A DNA stretch of 64,000 bases. Origin: Acanthaster planci. Taxonomy: Eukaryota; Echinodermata; Asteroidea; Valvatida; Acanthasteridae. The stretch spans positions 225,268 to 289,267 of the forward strand of contig NW_019091535.1 of the NCBI RefSeq assembly GCF_001949145.1, given 5' to 3'. Every line of letters begins with the position of its first letter. The stretch's first letter is position 1. Of the stretch, positions 11,001 through 23,000 are shown piece by piece. A program made the position numbers and the translations under genes. A model generated the notes under the pieces. It was not told the DNA's origin. It saw only the letters and a program-made list of their open reading frames with translations, and searched no databases.

Positions 11001-14000
11001 AGCCAGACAGACAAAATCTACTGATGCCTGAACATTTCAGCCAGGCCTGCAGCGTTGTAAAAAGAGCCCAGATTTTGTGGTGTTACGTAATATTCTTTTG
11101 TTCACGAACCTGGCTCAATGCGCTGCTGACCTCTTTTCAACAGGGGCCAGATTAGCATGCAGCGGTGCTGTGTGGCTCATCGCTGCGGTGGTGGAGTGCT
11201 TTTGTCCCCGGTGGTGATCCGCTCACTCTAAATGCCCCAAACCGCGGTATACTGTTTCAAAACAAGGCTGGATTATCTCCACTTTTGAGAATGAAAAAAT
11301 GTAGGTAATGCCCAGCGGCGTGGTCTTTTGTTCCAAGTACGGTCTTTTGTTAAAAGGCCCTGTTCCCTTTGTCTGAGTTCGGAGACCCAGCCACGCATAT
11401 AAAGCATACGTGTTCGGATCCGGAGTTCCCGGCAGGAAGTGGTTAAGCAAATGATCAAGTGTTCTCAGCATAGTTTTGCAGGAGAAAAATCCAGTCTTAC
11501 TTTTTGCTTACCTTGAAAGAAGGCATCAGGCGATATTCTGAACTTCAGACCAAGTAGTTCCTCGGTGATGTGTTCATCTCCAGCCAGATGCTCATAGCTT
11601 TTGCTGCTACAAGAAAACAAATCCCAACAGAGATCTAACTCAGAAAAGAACAGCTCACTCATGAAAAAAAAAAAAACAATCAGGTTTGATACACATATGC
11701 TATTAACAGTGCACCTCCAAGAGCTTGCAACGTGTCAACCAATCACAGTGCGTGAAATCCGTCAACCCAATGCGCGATTGGAAACTCTTGGAGGCGCACT
11801 ATTATGAATTGCCCGTATTGTTCTAATTGCCTGGAGCACATGGGAGACCTTCCCTGGAAGGCCTCGTGAAACACCTGCAACTCAGTCTAGTACCAACCTT
11901 TCTCCCTGGAGACTCAGATACAATGACGTCAGTTGGCAGCTCTGCCCCTCTCCTTCCTGAAAATAATGGCGGAGTTTCTGCTTCTCAGCATCTATGACTT
12001 CCTGTGAACAAACCCAAATTGAAAGATTCTGAATGCTGATGGGATGCATTTGAAAGAGTCTTCAAATGGGTGCATCCTGGATGGGTGAATTGTGAGGACC
12101 ACTTGTCACAAGTTGATTTCCTGAATAGTTTGGTCTGTGCACAGAGGCACTGGCTGCTTGCTCCATGGTATGCCCATTTCACTGTACATTTGCTTTGACG
12201 GAGTATTTCAAAACACTGTTACATCATAACACTTTTGACCAGACTAAAACTGCCAATTTAAAATAAGAGCCACAAAAACCTGAGGACTTGTTACAACCTG
12301 CAGAAAAATCCAGGTCAGTGATAGAGTTAATGGGTTTTGCAGTTGCCAATGGCAACCTGATCACCATTTTAAAGGAAACAAGCATTATTTCAAGAAAACC
12401 CAACCTTGGACAAATCTTGCGGGTGCATGCACGCGGCAGCCATCTTCCCTCCATCGAGGCTTGTTCTGACCAGCAGCATCCCCCAATGCCCACAGTGCAG
12501 CTGGGTGTCGTAGCTGGACAACGAGGACTCCTGCTGTATGTACTGCTGGAAGGAGTTGACGACGGCCTTAGTGGAAGGACAGATGTGACAGCAGGAGGAT
12601 GGGTTGACCACAGACACATGGCCACCTGCCAAGCAGAATATCAGCCAAAGAAACAATGAAGACTTTATTTTCCAAAATTTTTGTTTGGAACATATTGTAT
12701 CATTTGTCAGACACTTGAATTTTGTTCTTCTTATTGTTAACCAAACATTTTACAAGTTTTTCTATTCTTAAGGTTAACTGAAACTGCTTCAAAATGTGAA
12801 GGCCAGTGTTATTATTGAAGAACACACAAAGACCAAGTATGTAATAAGATTCCTGGATCATGTGACTGACAGTCTTGCCTCTAACTGTTGAAGAGGACAT
12901 CATGAAAGACCCGAACTCAATGTTAAAAGTGAAAGATAAGATTTTTAGCATAAAGGCTTGTGCCATAAAAGTAACTTTTGCTGGCTGTTAGAAATGAGGT
13001 ATTCTCAATATCAATAACCATTTGGTCATTGGAATTTCTTCTTTTGAGGCGGTAAATTCTGACAGAAATGGCCATGTAAGACACACAGGTACATGTATGT
13101 GGCCCAACCCACTGAGAAAAAGAGCTTGATATCACCTGACCTACTTGTACTTGAATTACAAATCATTAAACAAATGCATGTACTACACAGCGGAAACCAG
13201 TAGGGACTGTCAATGATTTCGCACACATTAAATACGTGTATAACAGGACGTCTTACTAAATGCTGAGGAAGAACAAATGTTGTTTCTTATTTACACTTGA
13301 ATAAAAGAATGATTAAAAAGGACCCTTAAGTCTCATTTTGTGGGACATCCGTTGATCAAGTTTTTCATTTTCTGATTGGCTGGTTACTACTTCAGTACTT
13401 CATGTGGTACGGTATATCCAATCGTCATGTTAAGAGAGGCTATGCCCTCATAAAGCATTGATTCATTCAAACATGAAAGCGAATCTCAGCCAATCAAATG
13501 CCTACTTGTTCAAGGGAAGTTCCAGATTCAATCTTTACCTTTGTAAGCTCCAAGCCGGAAACCAACCGTGTTATCTGTCAGTGGAAACCAAGACGTGAAA
13601 CTGAGAATTACATCTACATAAGTATGAAATCACCAAGATCACAAGTCACAGTGTTTTTCAGTAGAAAAAAAGATGCAAGCATTGGAGCCATGCCAAACCA
13701 ATCACAAGGGATTCATGTGATATGCCATTTGGCCAATTACTTCTTGTTTTCCTGCCAAACGTTTCTGTCATCAGCAAATGAGGGGGCCTCACAGCTCAAT
13801 GATAGTGGCTCCATCAGTCTGAGACATTTTCACATGACGTCTAGGTATGGTGACAGGGTTTGCATTCACATCTTAAGACATAAGGACCGATTACAGTAGG
13901 AAATGAAACGTGAATCAGAGATGGAGATGAATCTTAATATGGAAAAGGCTGAGCCCACTTGCCACTAAATAAACAAGCCATTAAACCCCACCATCATTAT

Positions 14001-17000
14001 GTTTTGAATTGACCAATCACAGCAACAACTGCTCACAAAGTGCGTGCCCAACACTGGGACACAAAATGTGACACATACCCATTGGTGGAATAGAAATCTG
14101 ACATTAATTTAAAAAATGAAACCCAAGGTTAGCCTACCTTTAGCCTCTACACTCTTCCCGATGGTGAACTCACATTTGTTGCGATAACTCTCTAACACTG
14201 GCTTTGAGGGGAGGGAAAAACACCAAAAATTGACAACACACATCAAAGACTGCGATGACTGAAAATAAATTGATGTGATTGAAACTGTGCTAAGAAATCT
14301 TAGAAATAATTGCCCGGGGGTAGAAATCAAAACACCATTCACTGTCTAGATGAGCTCACAAGGCACAAACAATATCACAGTTTATATGCACCATATAATG
14401 CTGTCAAAGTCTGCACACTCACTCATTCTATAAAAATTTGGTTAAACAAACACAAAATTAAAAGGTTTAACTGGTTCACTCACTGACTGCTTGATTGGTT
14501 CCAACTGACAAGCCATCCCACTGTGGTTCTTCCTGTCAAAGACAGATTACAAGAAAGAAAGAAATAGTAAACAGCCTTGAAAAGTGCAGACACCACAGTG
14601 CAGTATGTGATCAGAATTTATTGTGCAACTTGAAAGGTCCTCTACTGTTTTTCTGACCGACGACCTTGATGACCTAGAAGATTTCGGTGGACAACTGCCT
14701 TCCAAAATATTTTTAATAACCAATAAGCTAAGAGGAGATTCCAAAGTTCCTTTGCCACCAAGTGATTGCTTGAAACAGCCTACATATCACCCAGCAGTGA
14801 ATCATCTATCCTTCATTAATTATACAGGGTAGGTCTGTCATACAAATACAAATGTTTGAAGGTATAAATTACTCAAGCAGGCAGAACTAAGGTAAGATAT
14901 TATGTTTTGGGTCACGATTACACTGTGTCTTCGAGAAGCTGACCTTTGCTGGGCCAGCCAGGCAGACATTTCCAAAATGTTGCGTTGCAGCATCTTAGAT
15001 AAATTACACAGGAACTCCCTGGTGTTGTTCTGTTTGGTGGAGAGCTGTTCCTCGTAAGGCTGGTTCCACAGTGGTGTGACAATGCTGTTTAACCTGCACA
15101 TGTAGAAATGATACGGGAAACCCTACTCGGAAACGTTTTCATTGTTCCACAAAATATCAGCTGATTATTCTATTATAGTGGATTGTAAAATTGGTTGATC
15201 ATTCTCCATACAAGAGTCGCAATACACGTTCCACATGCATTCAACTTACAGGCTATAATATTAAATGTAAAAGCTGACTTAGATTAACCCTAACAGTCCC
15301 GAATACAAGTACTACTTAGTAGTAAAACGTAGTACTAAGCCCTGTCGCTTGTAAGAGGACATGACATTATTATTCTCTGAAGCCATAATAATACAATATA
15401 GAAGACAATGTACCATACAGTGCTGTGGCACTATGAATGCATGATTTCATTATTCTCTGTACGAGTAAAAATGGAATAATGGAATAAACCAAGCCTGCAA
15501 TAGTAATCTGTAGCGCTAGGTCCTTCAGGCTCAGAGTGTTACATAGTATTTTGGAGTACTGAGTCCCCTCATCCAAACCATGCCCGGTACTATTAGGGTT
15601 AAAGAAAAATAACTCCTTCAAATTCCAACTTTACACAATGTAAGCGACCCACAGGAGGAAGAACTGACAGGATACATGTATGTTGAATGCAGTAGTTTGC
15701 CTCCAAAAGTCCAAATAGCGAATGAAGTGATAACTGTCCCTAAGCATAAAGGATGATTCATAACCCAAATAAGGTGGGTATTTCAAGTGCCAAAAACGAT
15801 TTAAGTTAATTTGAGAATCAACACAGTAAAAAACACTTCCAGTGCTCTTTGATTTTTCTATCAATTTCACCAACTAGCGAACTTTCCAATCATTTGTAGT
15901 TTCAAAAAGAGTATGAAAAATCAAACAAGAAAGAAAGACAGAAACTGGCGCTGGGTACTTCACTTGGTCAATAACTAGAGACCATTTTCCACTGGATGAT
16001 GATTCAAATCCAGCCAAGTCCTCCATGTTTTCCAATGCAAATACAGATGCATTTCCTTTAAAGTCCGAGTACCTCTCTTCTACTGGTAAGTTGTCTTCCT
16101 CTTTCCTTTTCTTGGCCTCTTTGCTGTTCTCCTCGGATTCCTCTTGGCTTCTCTTCAGAGCAATGCTCTCGGTGTACGGATCCTTGACAGGTTTGGCAAG
16201 CTACGCAAAGATCATGAAGAAAAGAGTCTTAAAGGGTAATCAGGCTAAGTAACCTCTCCATGGGAGACTACTGGATACGTGCAAGCAGTCTAGCTCTTCG
16301 GTCTAACGTACAGTAAAAAGAGTTAATAAAGAGTTGTTCCTTTTTAAGGCTTTGTATTTACAAATCTACAAGTTTACTACAATTACAATACCATAATTTC
16401 AACATCAGAGTTTGTGATGAAACTATCAATTTTATGCCTATTTTCTTGAAAACGACTACAGGAGCAACTTCCACTATTTTTTCACTGCAAACACAGTGCA
16501 ACAAAAGGGAAACAATCTGAAGTAGACTTCTTTCAAGTGAAGTCGGACCTGAAATAAAAATCTGTCTTAGTGACTACCTTGGCCCTCAGTATTTGTCCTT
16601 TCCATTTGTGTCCGTTGAGAACCTTCAAAGCCTCCTCCTTATCTTCTTCGCAGCTGTGGGAAAGGTACGATATCAGTGTGAACAATGAATGTCAGTTGTG
16701 AGAAATGACACAGGCATCCTTTACCCACCATGACTCTAACTGAACTGGTATGTTTAATTTAAACTCTCATTTGATGCTTTTACTCCACAGCTACAAATCC
16801 TATTCTAACAGGATAGTCCATGTACATGAGACTAACAAACTCATAATGACATGAAAAAAGCTTGAATAAAATTGTCGCAAGTTACATGTAACTTTAGATT
16901 GGGTTCTGTTTGCACTGTTGTTGCTATCAAAAGTGTCCACATAATTACAGGCTGGCAAGCTTCAGTGAGGTGAAACTTAGTCACCAGTCACCTGGTTTTG

Positions 17001-20000
17001 CACATGTACATGTACAACAGTATATGTGGTTGTAAGCTCTCAGGACAAGTGAATGCCCACTTGGTTTTAATAGTTAGCTGAGGCTGTGGTTGTAAGCTCT
17101 CAGGACAAGTGAATGCCCACTTGGTTTTAATAGTTAGTTGAGGCTTGAAAATAAGATTTAAAAGTGCAGTGCATTTCTCTCCATGTAAATCACAACATTC
17201 TTTGGGAGGGAAGGCTGATTATTTTTAATGTGTAAAGACAAAAGCAAATGATTTGGTAACCAAAGATCAACTAATACACCATCTAACAGTTATCAACACA
17301 GCTTTGCTGTGTATTATATGCACAGCGGGCAAATCTGCCTGAGAGTAAGGGTAAAGGGAGTAAAGGTAAGGGAGACTGGAGGTCTCCAACAAACAACAAA
17401 GGAGATTTGTCTTGCCTTTGCCTTTCCGACAATCAAGTAGGCCATCAAGCTCACGTGATGAACTGACAGAAAAACGTCATGGATCCATTCTTTTTCACAT
17501 AACGGTTTTTACTTTGATATCAGATGATAAAGAACAATTTCACTTTCAAGGTTCCAGGTCTTTGTTGATGAAGTGACTATTTGTATTTCACTTGTGCTTC
17601 TTCATTATCCAAACACCAAAGCTGAGGGCTGTGTAAAGTTTCTTTGTACGTACTCTTATTTGCATTTCATTTCATCAGTCATGTCAGTACTTTCACTCCT
17701 GTAAGTGTCCCCCCCTGTCACGCAATTCTAATCAGATTCACTTGATCAAGTGCTTCTAAAAAACTTCCTGAAGTTGTTAATGCTACGTGTAGTAAAAATC
17801 AGTAGCAGACATCAATTTCACTTGTCTTTAAGGCCATGTGAAATAGGATTTTGATAACTTGAACACGTACATGTATGATGTAGAAAAGCTGTTATGACAT
17901 GTTTCTATAACTTCCCATCTTCTTTGTGGCAGTAAAAGGGACAAACTTCAGCATTTTGGTGCTTCATGCTAATGAAAATTTCCATATTCATGAGCTAAAG
18001 TGTGATGTCATCAAAGGCTGAGTACAGGTAGTAGTAACTCATACAGCTTTGTGTACAAATATTTGTATCCGGTACATGCATATCACACTTTTCTACATTT
18101 TCTTGGAGAGAGCTCCACTTGTTACTTATTACATGTATGTACATGGAAAGCAGGTTTTTTGACAATAGTAACATTTGGCCAATATTTCTTCCAAACTTTG
18201 TTGGGGTAATTGTAAAAGAAAAACTGTTGTACTTTTTCTGTTGCTCTGTTGATAAGTACTGCCTTGTGTAACAAAACAAAAATAACTGCCTTCTAAACTG
18301 TATCAATGAAACGATTTTACTATGCATGGGAAAAGCTACCACCTTTTTGAAATTTTAAAGAAAGAAGTATTTCAGTCTTATTTGTATTGGAGGGTAAACA
18401 GCCTTGAGAATTAGGCATGACATGTTTTCTTTTAACTTAAAAAGAAAAAGTACTGGGTTGCAAAAATCAACAGAAAGTTTGCATTCTAACCTGAATGTCA
18501 CAAATGCATAGGTTGCCTTGTTGACTGCCTTGACTTTCTTGGGCTTCAGCTGAAGACCATTCAACATTTTCTTCAATTGCTGTTGAAAAATACAGAAAAA
18601 ATGTTTCTTGAGAAAGGCGAGTTCATATCAGAAGGAATCGGGAAAGCACAGAGTACTACATGTAAAACCCAGTTACTCTTATCTCAATTCATGAATAAGA
18701 CCAAAACAAATATTGGAGTAAGAATATTGTCAGCCCACTGTTTAAAAAAAAAAGAAATGCCGATGGCGAGTCTAAGCCATACGTAGAACACTCCATATAC
18801 ATGTATATGTAACTAAGCCTTAGTTTGAATTGTGATCTCCCTAAATATCACCTTCACTGCAGTTGTGTGAGTTATTAGAATTCTGTACATTTATACTACT
18901 GCTGTCGATGAAATCTACTTCAAACCCACTTTCTCCTTTGTGATACTACATGTTGCAAAAACAATGCTATACACCAACACGTACATATATGTACATGTAC
19001 ATGTCACTGATAATGAAACATATGAACACTTTACATACAAAAAATCACACATTGTGAGGGAAACCAAAAATAAACTTAAGACAAATCCATACATATATCC
19101 TTCAACTGTGAAAGGCGCCTGTATGCTTTGCTTTCACTGCTGTCAAAACAACGCATACCACTTCACCCTTTAAAACAAGTGAGAGGAAAACATGAATAAG
19201 CTTGCCTTTCAATTTTATATTTTTCAAGGTCTAAAATTCTACACTGATATACATGTATAAGCAAAGTAATCTTGCACTAGGACACACTACTTCAGGCAGT
19301 GTCAGTGTCACATGAACTGCATGCATAGGAGTATGGCTACCAAGACAGCTCCTAGATGTATTAGAACATCACGAGAGCTTTAAAAGGAAAGAAGTGACCA
19401 AATGCTGCGCTTTAGAACTGAAATTATGCACCCATCAGCCTCCTCTTGTTGGAAACTGAGACACGTGCTGCATGTACATGAACTATGGATGATGGCTGCC
19501 GACATAGCTGCTCTAATGAGTGGCACGTACATGTACATGTACTGACAGCGTTCGAGCCTCTTCACAACTTAATTAAGACTAAACAAAAAAGCTCCCAAAT
19601 AAAGTTCTCAAGCACTACTATCATCGCACCCATCGGCCTCCTCTTCAACCTAGTGTTTCTCTTCACAGTCATCCGAGTGAAGTCCATGCATACAATCATC
19701 AACATCTACCTATCCAATCTGGCAGTGGCTGACTCCCTGTGGCTCCTACAGGACTTTCTGTATTCACTTTTTATCCCCACTGAGTACAACCCCCTTGTGC
19801 AACAGACAATTTTAAGTTTCCGGTACCTGTTCCAAACTGCTTGTAATTTCTTTGTAGTTACTATTGCAGCTGAGAGACTCTCTGCAGTATGCCATCCACT
19901 GACGTTCAGAGAGAAAGCTTCTAAATCTCGAGCAGTCAAGATATCAGCAGGACTCTGGCTGCCAGTAATCATCCTTGGTGTGACTCTGATATTCTTACCG

Positions 20001-23000
20001 AAGAATGCCTTCATTTTCTTCAACTTTTGGGTTTATTATATCACTGTCTTTGTCTGTTTAAGCGTGACTCTTGTTTTGTACATCTACATTGTGGTGAAAA
20101 TCCATAGCAGTGATACTCGAACAGCCCAATCACCAAATCGTCTAAATCAAGCAGGCAAGGTCATCCGCATGATTATTGTCAATACAGCTATTTTTTTCAC
20201 TTTGAACTCACTGGACACTGCAATAGCAATCAGCGCAATAGTAAGAGACAACCTTACATTGTTCACCCAGTTGGTTGAACTTCTAAAACTTGAAGAAAAA
20301 CTGAACAAGTTAACTCTTAGTTCAAATATCTTGTGGCTTATCAACAGCTCAATCAGTCCCCTGGTCTACAGTGCCAGTAACTCCAATTACCGCACAGCTG
20401 TCGTCCAGGCTTTCTCATTCTTCAAACTGTGCTGTCCTTGCTACCCAAGACAGAATCCAAGCCGACCATCACAGCCAAGGGAACAGGTTGAGCTTCATGT
20501 GATTCCAAATCCACAAAATGACCAACAGCACCATGCAGTCAGGCTAAACAGCAGCAGGCCACCAAACCAAGACCTTGTACAACAAACACAGAGTCAGCAA
20601 CCACTGCACAGCTGTCAACAACAATGTTCCACGTCAAGCAACAGCAAGGCATCCATGCACAGGCAGCAGCATATTCTAGTGCATGTACATACACAACCAG
20701 CAAAGATCCCAACACTTGAAAGTTCTCATCAGGAACAATGTTCTAGTTTGACTGACTGCAAGCCATCCTTGCAAGGGGAGCAGAGTGTACATCAAGAACC
20801 AGCAGAGAGCCAGCAGTCAATTGCAAGTACTCAGGAACTGAGCTGTCAATACCTTGTTAGGCCAAAATAAAAAAGTTTCCGGTTCTGGTCAGTGCGCGTT
20901 TTGGCTGTAGACCTGCTCATCGGCAAAATAAAGTTTTTTATTTGGTATAAAATGATGTCCAAAAGCTGCCAAATTTGGTTGATCGACTGGAATCCTGCTC
21001 CTGCATTATTTTAACACATTTTTGATGGTGTACAGCTGAGTAATATTTACAGTAAAGGGGTAACTCTAGTTCCTCAGCTACTCAGATACTGTTTATCCGA
21101 TGATGTCATTTCTGTATTATACATTTACAGATGGGAACCAGACAAACGAGGTGGTATGAAGTCCTGTGTACATATACAAGCTTAAAATGCTTTTAAACTG
21201 AGAAAAAGTGAGGGGCCCAGTCTATTTTAGTGTTGGTAGAGAGGCCAGCGTGATGTATACAGGGCACACAGTCATGATGGAGATCGTCTGTTATATGTAT
21301 ATCAATTCCAGAAAAATAGGGAAGAAAAAAAAAGCCGAGTAGCTGCACCACTTTTGGCTCCAGCACCTGACCAGAAAAAGGAGGGTTATTTTGTTGGCCT
21401 TACCTGAGCAGTGCGTATTTATCCAGAATGTAGGAGTCAGTTTGGTTTGAAACTTGTCAAAAGATGTGTTCTCTGGCAACTGATTGGTGCAAGCCATACG
21501 GGCAAGAGGAGCGAACATTATACAGGCTTCAAGAGATTGTCAAGTCCATCAATATTTACATGTACAGTAAAAAATGCTACATGATGAATACCTTAAGTTA
21601 TAATGAGCATTCAGACAAAACAAACATATCCCTTGGCTCCCAAAATTTAGCACGACATTGCGAAGTTTGAAATAGTCTCCTTTTTTTTTAAAAACAAGTG
21701 ACATGTCTGGTATGACGGTGGTGTAAGTGTCATTTACCACTCACAAAACTAAAATAAAAATCCCCTGATACTCCATACAATGAAGCATTAATGACCACTG
21801 TACATGAGGTACCGGCAATTCCAGAAAAACATGCACCTCCATCGGAATAGTTGTACACTTTGTAGTTAGTTCACACAGAGCACTACAAAAATAACATGGA
21901 GTGTACCTGTATATGTATTATTAAGGGAAAAAATAGGTGCTTGGGCGGTCTTAAACGTGCTTGGGCATAATCGAATCCATTCTCCTGAGTAAGGTCTTAA
22001 ACATTTAAGACGGGCCAAGCACATGCATGTATTCATTCCCACTCATAAATACATGTACCTTTTTATTCAGAGAATCAAAAGAAGTCAACATGTGATGGAT
22101 TTCAAACAATATTGTTCTAAAATTTTACTTTCATTTTCCCAAACACCCCCGTCAGTTTTGAGGTACATGTATACATTCCTTTTGAAAGTAGTCCAACAAA
22201 ATCTCCTTGTATATGGACTTGGGGCACGCTTGGTGTGTTCTGTGTGTTGCGTCGCACAGAGACTCATGACCAATAGGGATGGAGTAAACTATCTTGTATC
22301 CCGGTACCAGCAAGTGTTTTACACAGCGGGCATTAGCAAATGTAAATACACGATCAAGTCGCACGTTGTTGAACTGTTTGAAGTATAAATTTATGAATTA
22401 AGGTTAATAGGAGAAAGAGCTTTTGACAAAAAATCCTTGCTCTCTAAATTTTTTTAAATTTTTTAAAGATCAACATCTTGAGGGGAAACTCACTGCAAAT
22501 CCAAAATGCCTGGGGAGGTTCTGAATTTCAATCTTGAAGATCTCTGAGGTGAAGTGCCGTCGCGTCAGGTAATGGTAGGGATCCAAAATGGCAGCATCAG
22601 CCACAGATTCCTCCGACTTGCTGAAAGAACTGTCTTGAGATTCGAAGTCATGAGATGGACCTGATACATGTAAAGATACTGGTTGGGACATATTGCATAT
22701 GGGTAATTCCAGAAATTATGAGTCCAAAAGTGTGACATTTTTGTGTCCCTGTGACATCTGACCTTTGTTACTTGTCATGGAAATATCACCAGAATTGATT
22801 TCAAACTATTACTATTTGTCTGGTAGGTAATTTGCATTAATTCATCACTCTTGGAAATTAGGAAATGTGTTCTGAACTTACAAAATCATACGTCAGATGT
22901 GACAGGGACACGAAAACAATGGACCCTTAGTTTCTGGAATTATCCATTTTGTACATGTACATACCCACATGCATGCATGCTATGGCCACAGACCAAGATG

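Noticed and set aside
13498-13899. 133-codon plus-strand open frame
   Set aside because: It covers the small TRMT2A exon 13539-13574 on the opposite strand and has no recognisable domain or splice context.
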